Part shown: positions 20,341-30,001 of the stretch, in pieces
How the letters are laid out: every line of letters starts with the position of its first letter
How positions within the stretch are numbered: position 1 is the stretch's first letter
DNA from: Pseudomonas delhiensis
Lineage (GTDB): Bacteria; Pseudomonadota; Gammaproteobacteria; Pseudomonadales; Pseudomonadaceae
Direction of reading: 5' to 3'
DNA: 64,000 bases
NCBI RefSeq assembly: GCF_900187975.1
Contig: NZ_FZPC01000028.1
Location: 1-64,000, forward strand
Position numbers and translations under genes: made by a program
Notes under the pieces: model-generated
Told to the model about the DNA's origin: nothing
Database searches by the model: none
The model's input: only the letters and a program-made list of their open reading frames with translations

Positions 20341-21195
20341 TCAGCCGAGCGTATCGGGCAAAGATGAAAGGAAATGTGGCCCCAGGTAGCGCTGCGGCAG
20401 CTCGAAGGCCTCGGGGTATTCCACCCGCACCAGGTAGAGCCCGAAGGGGTGCGCGGTCACCCCGCCGGCGCGGCGGTCGCGCGCCGCCAGCACCTCGTCG
20501 ACCCATGCCGGCTCGCGCTCGCCCGCCCCCACCGTCATCAGCACCCCGGCGAAGTTGCGCACCATGTGGTGGAGGAAGGCGTTGGCACGCACGTCCAGCA
20601 CGATGAAGCGGCCGTGCTCCAGCACCTGCAGGTGGTGCACCGTCTTGATCGGCGACTTGGCCTGGCACTGCACGGCGCGGAACGAGGTGAAGTCATGGGT
20701 GCCGACCAGCTTTTGCGCCGCCGCGCGCATGCGCGCGACGTCCAGCGGGCGGTGGTTCCAGGTGACCTCCTCGGCCATGTGCGCCGGGCGGATCGGATCG
20801 TTGTAGATGACGTAGCGGTAGCGCCGCGCCACGGCCGAGAAGCGCGCATGGAAGTCCGCCGGCATGACCTTGGCCCAGGTCACGCTGATGTCCGCCGGCA
20901 GGTTGGCGTTGCCGCCCATCACCCAGGCCTTCAGCGGCCGCTCGACGCGGGTGTCGAAGTGCACCACCTGGCCGCTGCCGTGCACCGAGGCATCGGTGCG
21001 GCCGGCGCACATCACCCCGATCGGCTCTGCCGCGACCTTGGACAGGGCCCGCTCCAGCGCTCCCTGCACCGACGGCACGCCGTCCTCCTGGCGCTGCCAG
21101 CCGCGGTAGCGCGCGCCCTTGTATTCGACGCCCAGGGCGATCCTGGTGACGCCAGCGGTGGCGACCTCGCCCACCGCGCTCTCGAACTCGTTCAA
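20341..21195 (-). CDS. truA: tRNA pseudouridine(38-40) synthase
   Basis: Converts uridines 38-40 of the tRNA anticodon arm to pseudouridine. About 284 residues; catalytic aspartate Asp68 in GRTDASVHG, followed by RRYRYVIYN and MVRNFAGVL family blocks. The start is uncertain: the frame opens at a TTG (21195) without a strong ribosome site, and a GTG seven codons later is possible. The family domain begins at about residue 18 ([10 protein letters not shown]). It lies downstream of fimV, as in P. aeruginosa. Confidence 0.93.
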   Translation of the reverse strand: MNEFESAVGEVATAGVTRIALGVEYKGARYRGWQRQEDGVPSVQGALERALSKVAAEPIGVMCAGRTDASVHGSGQVVHFDTRVERPLKAWVMGGNANLPADISVTWAKVMPADFHARFSAVARRYRYVIYNDPIRPAHMAEEVTWNHRPLDVARMRAAAQKLVGTHDFTSFRAVQCQAKSPIKTVHHLQVLEHGRFIVLDVRANAFLHHMVRNFAGVLMTVGAGEREPAWVDEVLAARDRRAGGVTAHPFGLYLVRVEYPEAFELPQRYLGPHFLSSLPDTLG

Positions 21196-21310
21196 CTGCT
21201 CAGGCCATCCCGAAAAGGCAATCCAGCGCGCTATTCTGCCTGGATTGCCGCGCCCGGGCGATGCGCCTCGACCGGCGCGCCACCGGGCGCAGCATTTGCG
21301 CCCCGCCGAA

Positions 21311-21343
21311 ACGACGATGGCAGCCCGGAGGCTGCCATCGTTT
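21311..21343 (-). terminator. Terminator after fimV
   Basis: Ten-base arms cgatggcagc and gctgccatcg with a 6-base loop lie just beyond the fimV stop; minus-strand reading continues into TCGTTTCG. A likely intrinsic terminator. Confidence 0.75.
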
Positions 21344-21357
21344 CACCCGCGCCGCGC

Positions 21358-24195
21358 TCAGGACAGGCGTTCGAGCAGCTCGCGGGCTTCCTTCTGCTGC
21401 TGGTCGCTGCCTTCGCTGATGACCTCGTCGAGGATGTCGCGGGCACCCTCGGCGTCGCCCATGTCGATGTAGGCACGGGCCAGGTCGAGCTTGGTGGCGG
21501 CCTCGTCGGCGCCGGAGAGGAAGTCGAACTCGTCGTCCAGCGCGTCCTCATCCAGCGAGGACGCGTCCAGCGAAGCGGCCTCCAGCGACGGCTCGGCCTC
21601 GATCTCGTCTTCCAGCGGCGCCGCCGGGCCGGCCGGCTGCTCGAGGTCGCTGGCGAGCTTGTCCAGCTCCGCGCTGACCTGATCCAGCTGGGCCGCGAAG
21701 CTATCGTCGGCCGGCAGCGCCTGCAGGGCCTCTTCGGGCAGCGATAGGTCGAAGTCGTCCGCCAGGCCCTCGGCCGGCTTGGCCTCAGGCTCGGGCTCGG
21801 CCCCCAGGTCGAAGCTGAAGTCGTCGTCGGCGCCCGCGGCGAGCCCGGCGCCCTCCTCGCCCAGGTCGAAGAGGAAGTCCTCGTCCTTGGCCGCGGGGGC
21901 CGCCGGCTCGTCCGGCAGGTCCAGGGTGAAGTCGTCCAGCGCGTCGCTGGCCGTGGGCGCCGCGGGGGCGGCCTTCGCCAGGTCGTCGCCCAGGTCGAGG
22001 TCGAAGGCGAAGTCGTCGTCCGACTGGGCCGGCTGGGCCGCCGCGGCGGGCGTATTCAGGCCCAGGTCGGCTTCCAGGTCGAAGTCTTCGAGGGTCAGTT
22101 CGTCGGCCTTGGCTTGCGGCTCGCTGGCGGTGTGCGGCGGGTCGTCGTCCAGCTGCAGGTCGTCCAGGCCCAGGTCGAAGGCGTCGTCCAGGTCACCGGC
22201 GGCCGCCGCGACAGGCTCGGCGGGCGCGGCGTTGTCCTGGGTCAGGTCGAGGTCGTCGAGGCTGAAGTGTTCCAGTTCGTCGCTGCTGGCGGCGGCTGCC
22301 GCCAGGCCACCGGCCACGGCAGCCGCCGCGACCATGCCCGGGTAGCGCGATTTCAGCTGCTCCACCTGCGGCTCGGCGCCACCCAGTTCGCGCAGTTCGT
22401 TTTCCTGGCGGGCGAAACCTTCGCGGTCGCCGATCTCGGCCAGGACTTCCATCAGCTTCAGGCGCAGGTCGGCGCGCTGCGGTTCGTCGTAGATGGCGCC
22501 CTGCAGCAGTTCGGCAGCCTGGTTGAAACGGCCGTAGGCGATGTAGATGTCGGCCTCGCCCAGCGGGTCGCCGGTCTGCGCGGCGACCTTCTCGCCGGCG
22601 GCCGGCGCGCTGGCCGGGGTCACGTCCTCGTCCGCCAGGCTCAGGCTGTCGAATTCGCCGGCAGCCAGTTCCAGCGGCTCGTCCGTCCCGCTCGGGCCAG
22701 CCACCGCGGGCTCGAGCTTGGCGGCCTCGGCCTGGGCCGCGCGGCGGCGCAGCAGGAGCAGCACCAGCAGCAGGACCAGCACCAGGCTGCCGCCGATGGC
22801 GGCCAGCAGGGTCGGGTTGGCCAGCAGTTCCTCGATCAGCCCCGGCTGGTTCTCGGCGGCCGGGGCCGGTGTGGCAGGCTTGGGCGCCGCCGGCTTGGGT
22901 TCGGCCGGCTTGGCGGCCGCCGGCGGTGCCGGTTGAGCGGGGGCGGCGGCCTCGGGCTGCGGAGCCGGCGCTGGCGCAGCCGGTGCGGCAGGGGCTTCGG
23001 CGCCAGGCGCCGGCGCCTGGCCGGCGGGCGCGGAAGCCGGCGCGGCCGGCTGCGGCGGAGTCGCCAGCTCGCCCTGGAGCTTGGCCAGTTGCGCGTCCTT
23101 CAGCTCGATCAGCTTCTGCAGCTTGTCCAGCTGGCTCTGCAGGTCGGTCATGCGGCTCTGCAGTTCGTCGTTCTCGCGGCGGGTGCTGTCCAGGCTTTCC
23201 TGGGTCACGGCCAGCTTGTCGGAAAGCGCCTTGCCGTTCTTCGCCCCCTTGTCGGCCCCCTTGTTCTTGCCGGCTTCGCCGGAGACCAGGCGCAGGTTGT
23301 CCTTGCTCTCGGCCTGCTCGGGCGCGGCACCGGCATTGGCGCGGCGGGTGGCGTCCAACTGGCGGGAGGAACCGGCCAGGCTGCGGCCCTCGCGCCAGGC
23401 GCTGCGCTGTTCGCGCACCTGCACGTCGGCCTCGCCCGCGGAGCGGCTGCGGATCTGCTCGGCATCGGGCAGGCGCAATACCTGGCCGCTCTTCAGGCGG
23501 TTGATGTTGCCGTCGATGAAGGCGTCGGGGTTGAGGTCCTGGATGGCCAGCATGGTCTGGTTGACGGTCACGCTGCCATCGGGACGCGCGCGGGAGGCGA
23601 TTTCCCACAGGGTGTCGCGGGAACCGGTGCGGTACTCGTTACCGTCCAGGCGGGCCTGGCGCGGCGCGCTGGCCGCGGGGGCCGGCTCCACGGCGCGGGG
23701 TGCGGCCGGGGCGGCGGCCACGGGCTGGCGCGCGATGGGTGCGGGCGCCGCAACCGGGGCACGCGGCGCGGCGGCGGCGGCCACCTGCGGCGAGTACAGC
23801 GGCGGGTCGAGCAGCACGGTGTATTCGCGCAGCACCCGGCCACTGGGCCAGAGCACTTCCACGAGGAAGTTCAGGTAGGGCTCCTGCACCGGCTTGTCGG
23901 AGGTCACATGGATGACGCTCTTGCCGTTGGGCTGGACCACCGCGGTGAACTTGAGCCCGGTGAGGAAGAAATTGCGATCGACGCCGGACTTGCTGAAGTC
24001 CTCCGGCGAAGCCAGCTTGGGAATGATCTCGCCGGCCGTCAGGTCGCGGACGTCCGTCACGTCGATATCGGCATTCAGCGGCTGGTTCAGCGCCGAGTGC
24101 AGGTGGATGTCTCCCAACCCCAGCGCATGCGCCATGCCGGTGGTCAACGCCGAAGCAGCCGCAATTGCCTGCACCAGTTTACGAAGCCGGACCAT
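21358..24195 (-). CDS. fimV: FimV / type IV pilus assembly and polar hub protein
   Basis: Large inner-membrane scaffold needed for type IV pilus-driven twitching motility and for pole organisation, including cAMP signalling in P. aeruginosa. The product is 945 residues. An N-terminal signal sequence is followed by the FimV N-terminal domain (LGLGDIHLHSALNQPL). A LysM-type peptidoglycan-binding segment lies near 190-245 (GSRDTLWEIASRARP) and a coiled coil near 340-375 (SQLDKLQKLIELKD). After a Pro/Ala-rich linker comes one membrane helix near 465-488, and then a very acidic cytoplasmic part with TPR-like helices near 545-600 and at the C-terminus. ATG at 24195 has an AAGGGA site. A truncated paralogue lies at 25461-26615. 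Confidence 0.95.
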   Translation of the reverse strand: MVRLRKLVQAIAAASALTTGMAHALGLGDIHLHSALNQPLNADIDVTDVRDLTAGEIIPKLASPEDFSKSGVDRNFFLTGLKFTAVVQPNGKSVIHVTSDKPVQEPYLNFLVEVLWPSGRVLREYTVLLDPPLYSPQVAAAAAPRAPVAAPAPIARQPVAAAPAAPRAVEPAPAASAPRQARLDGNEYRTGSRDTLWEIASRARPDGSVTVNQTMLAIQDLNPDAFIDGNINRLKSGQVLRLPDAEQIRSRSAGEADVQVREQRSAWREGRSLAGSSRQLDATRRANAGAAPEQAESKDNLRLVSGEAGKNKGADKGAKNGKALSDKLAVTQESLDSTRRENDELQSRMTDLQSQLDKLQKLIELKDAQLAKLQGELATPPQPAAPASAPAGQAPAPGAEAPAAPAAPAPAPQPEAAAPAQPAPPAAAKPAEPKPAAPKPATPAPAAENQPGLIEELLANPTLLAAIGGSLVLVLLLVLLLLRRRAAQAEAAKLEPAVAGPSGTDEPLELAAGEFDSLSLADEDVTPASAPAAGEKVAAQTGDPLGEADIYIAYGRFNQAAELLQGAIYDEPQRADLRLKLMEVLAEIGDREGFARQENELRELGGAEPQVEQLKSRYPGMVAAAAVAGGLAAAAASSDELEHFSLDDLDLTQDNAAPAEPVAAAAGDLDDAFDLGLDDLQLDDDPPHTASEPQAKADELTLEDFDLEADLGLNTPAAAAQPAQSDDDFAFDLDLGDDLAKAAPAAPTASDALDDFTLDLPDEPAAPAAKDEDFLFDLGEEGAGLAAGADDDFSFDLGAEPEPEAKPAEGLADDFDLSLPEEALQALPADDSFAAQLDQVSAELDKLASDLEQPAGPAAPLEDEIEAEPSLEAASLDASSLDEDALDDEFDFLSGADEAATKLDLARAYIDMGDAEGARDILDEVISEGSDQQQKEARELLERLS

Positions 24196-24267
24196 AATCT
24201 AATCCCTTGTTTTAACAGCTTTCTTCTGGATTCGAGCGTTTCGGAACAACACCTGGCGCCCGCTATT

Positions 24268-24288
24268 CCCGGCGTCGAAAACGCCGGG
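24268..24288 (-). terminator. Hairpin between usg and fimV
   Basis: Eight-base arms cccggcgt and acgccggg with a 5-base loop lie in the 168-bp gap between usg and fimV. No T-run follows. It may be a weak terminator for usg or an mRNA structure. The flanking AT-rich stretch near 24330-24370 probably holds the fimV promoter, but I cannot assign clear hexamers. Confidence 0.4.
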
Positions 24289-24363
24289 ATATCCCCCCGC
24301 CAGGGCCGTCCAAGCCAGTATTGCCAAGCTAGAATGCTTCTTCAAATATTCGATAAGTATCTT

Positions 24364-25356
24364 TTACAGATAGTGTTTTATCAATAATGCAGCCAGGTTC
24401 GCAGCATTCAGTCCCAGGCCTTTTCGCACATTATCAGACGCAATCCACAAATTGAGGTTGCAAGGGCCGGCGGCACCCTGACGCACCCGCCCGACCTGGA
24501 TGGCATCCTGGCCCAGGGCATCGCCGATCACCGTCGGGTAATCGTCCTCGACCAGTTCGATGCCCTCGGCCGCCTCCAGAGCGGCTCGCACTTCCGACAA
24601 ATCTATCGGCACGGCGCTGCGCAAGTTGAGGTTCAGGGCGTCGCCGAAGAACACCGGGGCCAGCAGGCAATCCGCCTGCACCCTGCCCTGCAGCTCCGGC
24701 AGCAGTTCGTTCAGCTCGGCGTTCAGGCGCCGCTCGATGGCGCTGTAGCCCGAGGCGTCGGCCGCACCGACCAGGCCCAGCAGGTTGAAGGCGTACTGGC
24801 GGTCGACGAGGCGCGGCTCCACCGGGCGCGCGTTGAGCAGCTCGGCGGTCTGCCGGGCCAGCTCCTGCACGCCTTCGCGGCCCAGTTGCGAGGCGGACAG
24901 GCAGGCGGTCAGCGACAGTTCCTGCAGTTCGACGCAATCGCGCAGGGCGGCGACCACTTCGGCCACCTCGGCGGCCGGGGCGCAGGGCACGCGCAGCAGC
25001 GCCGGGAAGCCGAGTTCGCCCAGGCGTGCCGGGTTCAGCGCCGGCAGCACCAGGGCGCCGTCCACGCTGCCGCTCAGGTCGATCACCGTGCAGCCCTGGG
25101 CCAGGGCGCGCGCGGCGTGCTCGCCGGCCACCTCGGCCGAGGTGGCGAACAGCGCCAGCTTGACCTGGGCGAAGGAGAAACCGTCCAGCTCGCGCACCCG
25201 CAGGTTGCGGCCGCGGAAGGGCACGCTCTTGCCGGCGGACTCGCCGCTGGCCAGCAGGTGCAGCTCGGCCACGGGGCAGTCCAGCTCTTCCAGCAACTCG
25301 ACCAGCGCTTCGCCAACCAGGCCGGTGGCCCCTACTACAGCAACATCGACGGACAT
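24364..25356 (-). CDS. Aspartate-semialdehyde dehydrogenase-like protein (Usg family)
   Basis: Homologue of aspartate-semialdehyde dehydrogenase, 330 residues from the start used here. It has the N-terminal NADP-binding GATGLVGEAL motif and a dimerisation/substrate domain with ALNLNLRSAVPIDLSEVR. The usual catalytic GGNC segment is replaced by a VPCAPAAEV region, so it keeps a cysteine but not the standard motif. Usg-type proteins are thought not to be the main Asd. The ATG at 25356 follows GGGATTTTCG; another ATG four codons earlier (25368) is possible. Transcribed with asd and the FimV-like gene between them. Confidence 0.85.
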   Translation of the reverse strand: MSVDVAVVGATGLVGEALVELLEELDCPVAELHLLASGESAGKSVPFRGRNLRVRELDGFSFAQVKLALFATSAEVAGEHAARALAQGCTVIDLSGSVDGALVLPALNPARLGELGFPALLRVPCAPAAEVAEVVAALRDCVELQELSLTACLSASQLGREGVQELARQTAELLNARPVEPRLVDRQYAFNLLGLVGAADASGYSAIERRLNAELNELLPELQGRVQADCLLAPVFFGDALNLNLRSAVPIDLSEVRAALEAAEGIELVEDDYPTVIGDALGQDAIQVGRVRQGAAGPCNLNLWIASDNVRKGLGLNAANLAALLIKHYL

Positions 25357-25460
25357 CGAAAATCCCATGGGCTAGAAGGAAACAAGACGCAGCACTTTAC
25401 TGCCCCCTTCGCTGCCCAGGCAATCGCGCCCGCGGCCGTCGATCGCCGTTCGCCCTCACC

Positions 25461-26615
25461 CTATCGGGCAGTCTCCTGCGCGGCAGCCGGCGCCGCCTGC
25501 GGCGTTGGGGTGCCCGCCACGGCGACCGGCGGCTCGGCCGCGGCCTGTTGCCGCGACTGCGCCGCCAGGCGCGCCACCAGGGTGGCGATCTGCGCGTCCT
25601 TCAGCTCGATGAGCTTGTTCAGCTTGTCCAGTTGGCTCTGCAGGTCGCCGATCCGGCTGGTCAGCTCCTCGCCCTGGCGGCGCGCGCTGTCCAGGTCCTC
25701 CTGCAGCAGCGCCAGGCGCTCCGCGGCGGCCTTCGCCTGGGGTTGTTTCGAGGCCTGCCCGGAAAGCAGGCGCAGGTTGTCGCGAACCTCCGCCACGGCC
25801 GGGGCGGCACCGGGCGCGGCCTTGCGGGTGGCGTCCAGGGGCCGGGGGCGTTCGCGCCAGCGGGCCTCCTGGGCCTGGAAGTGGGAGACGGCCTCGGCAT
25901 GCCCCTGGGCCCGGACCTGCTTCGCGTCGGGCAGGCGCAGCACGGCGCCGACCCGCGGCCGGTTGGCGTTGCCGTCGAGGAAGGCCTGCGGGTTGAGCGC
26001 CTGGATCGCCCGCATGGTCTGCATCACCGAGGCATCCCCGGCCGGCCGGTAGCGGGAGGCGATGGCCCAGAGGGTATCGCCGGCGGCGATGCGGTGGCCG
26101 CCCGAAGGCTCCGGCGCGGCGCCGACGGGCACCTGCCGCACCGGCGGCGCGCTGGCCGTCGACGGTACGGCGGATACGGCCGGCGCGCTGGGCGCCCGGG
26201 CGACGGCCTGGTAGTTCGGCGGGTCCAGCAGCAGGGTGTATTCGCGCATGGCCCGCCCCTGCGGCCAGACCACCTGCAGCACGAAGTTGACGTAGGGCTC
26301 GCGCACCGGGGCGCTGGACTGCACGCGGATCACCCCGCGGCCGTTGCGCCCGACCTCCGGGGTGAAGCGCAAGCCGGAAAGGAAGACGTAGTTGGGCTGC
26401 ATGCCCAGCCGCTCGGCCTCCTGCTGCGGCACCAGGCTGACCTTGAGGTCCTCGCTGCCCAGGTCGCCCATGCCGCGCAGCTCGATCCGCGCATCCAGCG
26501 TCTGGCCCAGCGCGGCCTGCGAAGCGATATCCCCCAGTTCCAGCGCGCTGGCGCGCGCCGGCAGGAAAGCGGCCGCGACGGCGGCGGCCAGAAACAAATG
26601 CGCGAAGCGGAACAT
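25461..26615 (-). CDS. Truncated FimV paralogue (periplasmic N-terminal domain only)
   Basis: A second FimV-like gene, 384 residues. It has a cleavable-looking signal peptide (FLAAAVAAAFLPARASA) and a FimV N-terminal domain (LELGDIASQAALGQTLDARI). The conserved REYTLLLDPP block follows, then a LysM-type segment (AGDTLWAIASRYRP) and a coiled coil (QLDKLNKLIELKDAQ) matching the one in fimV. It ends where FimV would enter its linker, membrane helix and acidic TPR part, so it should be wholly periplasmic. The frame is intact, arguing against a pseudogene. Of two ATGs, 26615 is preferred: AGGGG lies 6 bp ahead. It sits between asd and usg, where I recall no such gene in P. aeruginosa. Confidence 0.83.
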   Translation of the reverse strand: MFRFAHLFLAAAVAAAFLPARASALELGDIASQAALGQTLDARIELRGMGDLGSEDLKVSLVPQQEAERLGMQPNYVFLSGLRFTPEVGRNGRGVIRVQSSAPVREPYVNFVLQVVWPQGRAMREYTLLLDPPNYQAVARAPSAPAVSAVPSTASAPPVRQVPVGAAPEPSGGHRIAAGDTLWAIASRYRPAGDASVMQTMRAIQALNPQAFLDGNANRPRVGAVLRLPDAKQVRAQGHAEAVSHFQAQEARWRERPRPLDATRKAAPGAAPAVAEVRDNLRLLSGQASKQPQAKAAAERLALLQEDLDSARRQGEELTSRIGDLQSQLDKLNKLIELKDAQIATLVARLAAQSRQQAAAEPPVAVAGTPTPQAAPAAAQETAR

Positions 26616-26801
26616 CCCCATCCCCTGCTGTCGATGACTCCCTCCGGCGGCCCCTGCCCGCCGGCCGACCCGAACGGGCCGGGCAGCGAGGATAATCACA
26701 GGGCGCCGGGCGCCAGCCCGCGCTCCGTCACAGAAAACGACGCCGGCGCCGGCGACTTCGCCGTTCTGTCGAGTGATCGACTTTTTCCGCCTGTACAAAG
26801 C

Positions 26802-26828
26802 AAGACGCCGGCACAGGGCCGGCGTCTT
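26802..26828 (-). terminator. Terminator after asd
   Basis: Palindrome of AAGACGCCGGC and GCCGGCGTCTT arms with a 5-base loop, followed on the minus strand by GCTTTGT. It lies 15 bp beyond the asd stop and probably reduces read-through into the FimV-like gene. Confidence 0.75.
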
Positions 26829-26843
26829 CGGGGCGGGGGGCGA

Positions 26844-27956
26844 TCAGCGCTCCAGCAGGATGCGCAGCATGCGCCGCAGCGGCTCGGCCGCGCCCCACAG
26901 CAGCTGGTCGCCGACGGTGAAGGCGCCAAGGTACTGCGAGCCCATGTTGAGCTTGCGCAGGCGGCCCACCGGGACGCTCAGGGTGCCGGTGACGGCGGCC
27001 GGGGTCAGCTCGCGCATGCTGATGTCGCGCTGGTTGGGGATCAGCTTGACCCAGGGATTGTGCTGGCTGATCAGGCCTTCGATGTCGGTCAGCGGCACGT
27101 CCTTGTTCAGCTTGATGGTCAGCGCCTGGCTGTGGCAGCGCATGGCGCCGATGCGCACGCAGATGCCGTCCACCGGGATCGGGTTCTTGAAGCGGCCGAG
27201 GATCTTGTTGGTCTCCGCCTGGCCCTTCCACTCCTCGCGGCTCTGGCCGTTGGGCAGTTCCTTGTCGATCCAGGGGATCAGGCTGCCGGCCAGGGGCACG
27301 CCGAAGTGCTCGGTGGGCAGGGCCTCGCCGCGGATGGCCTCGGCGACCTTGCGGTCGATGTCGAGGATGGCGCTGGCCGGGTTGGCCAGGTCGTCGGCCA
27401 CGGCGGCGTTGATCGCGCCCATCTGCCTGATCAGCTCGCGCATGTTCTGCGCGCCGGCGCCGGAGGCGGCCTGGTAGGTCATGGCGCTCATCCACTCGAC
27501 CAGGCCGGCTTCGAACAGGCCGCCCAGGGCCATCAGCATCAGGCTGACGGTGCAGTTGCCGCCGATGTAGTTCTTCGCGCCGGCGTCCAGCGACTGGTCG
27601 ATGACGCGGCGGTTCACCGGGTCGAGGACGATCACCGCGTCGTCCTGCATGCGCAGGCTGGAGGCGGCGTCGATCCAGTAGCCCTGCCAGCCGGCTTCGC
27701 GCAGCTTGGGGAAGACTTCGTTGGTGTAGTCGCCGCCCTGGCAGGTCAGGATGACGTCGAGGGTCTTGAGTTCCTCGATGCTGTAGGCGTCCTTGAGGGT
27801 GGCGATGTCCTTGCCGATGGACGGACCTTCGCCACCGACGTTGGAGGTGGTGAAGAACACCGGCTCGATCAGGTCGAAGTCCCGCTCTTCCAGCATCCGC
27901 TGCATGAGCACCGACCCCACCATGCCACGCCAACCGATCAGACCTACACGCTTCAT
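26844..27956 (-). CDS. asd: Aspartate-semialdehyde dehydrogenase
   Basis: Makes aspartate semialdehyde from aspartyl phosphate with NADPH, the branch point to lysine/diaminopimelate, threonine and methionine. The product is 370 residues. It has the NADP-binding start [14 protein letters not shown], catalytic Cys135 in GGNCTVSLM, and the [14 protein letters not shown] block of the gram-negative Asd class. ATG at 27956. It follows leuB by 83 bp. Confidence 0.96.
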   Translation of the reverse strand: MKRVGLIGWRGMVGSVLMQRMLEERDFDLIEPVFFTTSNVGGEGPSIGKDIATLKDAYSIEELKTLDVILTCQGGDYTNEVFPKLREAGWQGYWIDAASSLRMQDDAVIVLDPVNRRVIDQSLDAGAKNYIGGNCTVSLMLMALGGLFEAGLVEWMSAMTYQAASGAGAQNMRELIRQMGAINAAVADDLANPASAILDIDRKVAEAIRGEALPTEHFGVPLAGSLIPWIDKELPNGQSREEWKGQAETNKILGRFKNPIPVDGICVRIGAMRCHSQALTIKLNKDVPLTDIEGLISQHNPWVKLIPNQRDISMRELTPAAVTGTLSVPVGRLRKLNMGSQYLGAFTVGDQLLWGAAEPLRRMLRILLER

Positions 27957-28039
27957 CGCTACTACACCTTCGAATAAGTGGTGGACCGCCGCCCCTGCCC
28001 GTTCTTTGCGGGAGCCCAGGGGCGGGCGAACCGGAGAGA

Positions 28040-29122
28040 TTACAGATTCCGCAGCGCGGCGACTACCGCATCGCCCATTTCGCGGGTGCCGACCTTCCTG
28101 CAGCCTTCGGACCAGATGTCGCCGGTGCGCAGGCCCTGGTCGAGGACCTGGCTCACCGCCTGCTCGATGGCGCTCGCCGCGGCGCCCTGGTTGAAGCTGT
28201 AGCGCAGCATCATGGACACCGAGAGGATGGTCGCCAGCGGGTTGGCGATGCCTTGGCCGGCGATGTCCGGCGCCGAGCCGTGGCACGGCTCGTACATGCC
28301 CTTGTTGTTGGCGTCCAGGGACGCAGAAGGCAGCATGCCGATGGAACCGGTGAGCATGGAAGCCTCATCCGACAGGATGTCGCCGAACATGTTGTCGGTG
28401 ACCATCACGTCGAACTGCTTGGGCGCGCGCACCAGTTGCATGGCGGCGTTGTCGACGTACATGTGGGAAAGCTCGACGTCCGGGTAGTCCTTGGCCACGT
28501 CTTCGACGATCTCGCGCCACAGCTGGCTGGAGGCCAGGACGTTGGCCTTGTCCACCGAGCACAGCTTCTTGCCGCGCACGCGGGCCATGTCGAAGCCGAC
28601 GCGGGCGATGCGGCGGATCTCGCTTTCGCTGTACGGCAGGGTGTCGTAGGACTGGCGCTCGCCGCTGTCCAGCTCGCGGGTGCCGCGCGGGGCGCCGAAG
28701 TAGATGCCGCCGGTCAGCTCGCGAACGATGAGGATGTCCAGGCCGGCGACGATTTCAGGCTTCAGGCTGGAGGCGTCGGCCAGTTGCGGGTAGAGGATGG
28801 CCGGGCGCAGGTTGGCGAACAGGCCCAGTTGCGAGCGGATCTTCAGCAGGCCGCGCTCGGGGCGGATGTCGCGCTCGATCCTGTCCCACTTCGGCCCGCC
28901 CACGGCGCCCAGCAGCACGGCGTCGGCCGCGCGGGCGCGCTCCAGGGTCTCGTCGGCCAGCGGCACGCCGTGCTTGTCGATGGCGGCGCCGCCGATGACG
29001 TCCTCGGTCAGCTCGAAGCCCAGCTGGAACTTGTCGTTCGCCAGTTCGAGAACCTTGACCGCCTCGGCCATGATTTCCGGGCCGATACCGTCGCCGGGGA
29101 GAACCAGAATCTGTTTGCTCAT
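28040..29122 (-). CDS. leuB: 3-isopropylmalate dehydrogenase
   Basis: Oxidises and decarboxylates 3-isopropylmalate in leucine synthesis, using NAD+. The product is 360 residues with [10 protein letters not shown] at the N-terminus, the substrate loop [10 protein letters not shown] and the metal-binding aspartates in [12 protein letters not shown]. The ATG at 29122 is preferred to the preceding TTG because GAAGGA precedes it at suitable distance. It is fourth in the leuC-leuD-methyltransferase-leuB order. Confidence 0.96.
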   Translation of the reverse strand: MSKQILVLPGDGIGPEIMAEAVKVLELANDKFQLGFELTEDVIGGAAIDKHGVPLADETLERARAADAVLLGAVGGPKWDRIERDIRPERGLLKIRSQLGLFANLRPAILYPQLADASSLKPEIVAGLDILIVRELTGGIYFGAPRGTRELDSGERQSYDTLPYSESEIRRIARVGFDMARVRGKKLCSVDKANVLASSQLWREIVEDVAKDYPDVELSHMYVDNAAMQLVRAPKQFDVMVTDNMFGDILSDEASMLTGSIGMLPSASLDANNKGMYEPCHGSAPDIAGQGIANPLATILSVSMMLRYSFNQGAAASAIEQAVSQVLDQGLRTGDIWSEGCRKVGTREMGDAVVAALRNL

Positions 29123-29143
29123 CAATTTTTTCCTTCGAAAAGA

Positions 29144-29209
29144 GGCTGCAGGCTGCAGGCTGCAGGCTACAGGCTTTTCCTGCCGCCTGTAGCCTGCCGC
29201 CTGCAGCCG
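29144..29209. repeat. Heptamer repeats GGCTGCA with inverted partner
   Basis: Four tandem heptamers (GGCTGCA three times, then GGCTACA) are followed by GGCTTTT and an inverted set (TGTAGCC, TGCCGCC, TGCAGCC). This can fold into a long hairpin between the methyltransferase stop and leuB. It resembles the inverted heptamer repeat upstream of the LysR gene at 32214-32284 in architecture but not in sequence. Confidence 0.75.
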
Positions 29210-29974
29210 TTACTTGTTCGCCCAGAGCACCAGCACGTCGGTGCTGAAGGAGCCCTCGGCGTCGATCTCGAAATACTCGCGCACCTCAACGCCCACGGAA
29301 AGCTGCAGGGCGCGGATGGCCTGGCGCATCACCTCGGGGGTGCGCATGCGCTCGACCCAGGAGCTGAACTCCAGGCGCAGGCGCTGGCGGGTGCAGGCGC
29401 TGACCGCCAGCCCCGCCTCGCCGACCAGGCGGGCCCACTCGGACGGCGAATAGTCGCGCACGTGGCTGGTGTCGCGCAGCACTTCCACCGCTTGCAGGTG
29501 GGTGTCCAGCAACGGCAGCCCGGGGGCCACCACATCGATGAAGCAGGCCATGCCGCCCGGCTTCAGCACCCGGCACACCTCGCGCAGGGCCTGGCCGACG
29601 TCGCGCCAGTGGTGGGCGGAGTAGCGGCTGAAGACGAAATCGAACTCGCCGTCCTCGAACGGCAGCTGCTCGGCCACGCCCTGGCGCGTACGGATGTTGC
29701 CCAGGCCGCGCTCGGCGGCGGCCGAGGCCACCACTGCGAGCATCTGCTCGGAGAGGTCGTAGGCCACCACTTCGCCGGCCAGCGGCGCGACATGGAAGCT
29801 CACGTGCCCCGCCCCGCACCCCAGGTCCAGCACGCGGGCGCCGCGGGTCGCCGACAGTCGTTCGCGCAGCTGGGCGAACTCCTCGCCCTGGGCATGCACG
29901 GCGCTGTTCAGATAAGCGTTGGCCTGGGCGCCGAACTGGCGCTCGACCACGGCTTCATGGCGACTCTGGGTCAT
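29210..29974 (-). CDS. Class I SAM-dependent methyltransferase
   Basis: Predicted methyltransferase of the UbiE/Methyltransf_11 type, 254 residues. The SAM-binding motif VLDLGCGAGHVSF is at about 48-60, followed by the acidic residue of motif II (AYDLSEQM) and motif III (LREVCRVLKPGGM). It lies between leuD and leuB with short gaps and a good GGAGAAAGCC ribosome site, so it is probably transcribed with the leu genes. The substrate is not known; nothing in leucine synthesis requires it. Confidence 0.85.
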   Translation of the reverse strand: MTQSRHEAVVERQFGAQANAYLNSAVHAQGEEFAQLRERLSATRGARVLDLGCGAGHVSFHVAPLAGEVVAYDLSEQMLAVVASAAAERGLGNIRTRQGVAEQLPFEDGEFDFVFSRYSAHHWRDVGQALREVCRVLKPGGMACFIDVVAPGLPLLDTHLQAVEVLRDTSHVRDYSPSEWARLVGEAGLAVSACTRQRLRLEFSSWVERMRTPEVMRQAIRALQLSVGVEVREYFEIDAEGSFSTDVLVLWANK

Positions 29975-30001
29975 GGCTTTCTCCTCGTGGGGCGACGCCG
30001 C

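Noticed and set aside
22114-24387. Long plus-strand open frame of about 757 codons
   Set aside because: Antisense to fimV, with low-complexity Gly/Arg/Ala translation caused by the biased fimV linker.
24364-25356. usg as a second functional asd
   Set aside because: The standard GGNC catalytic segment is missing; a complete asd lies just upstream. Kept only as an asd-like protein.
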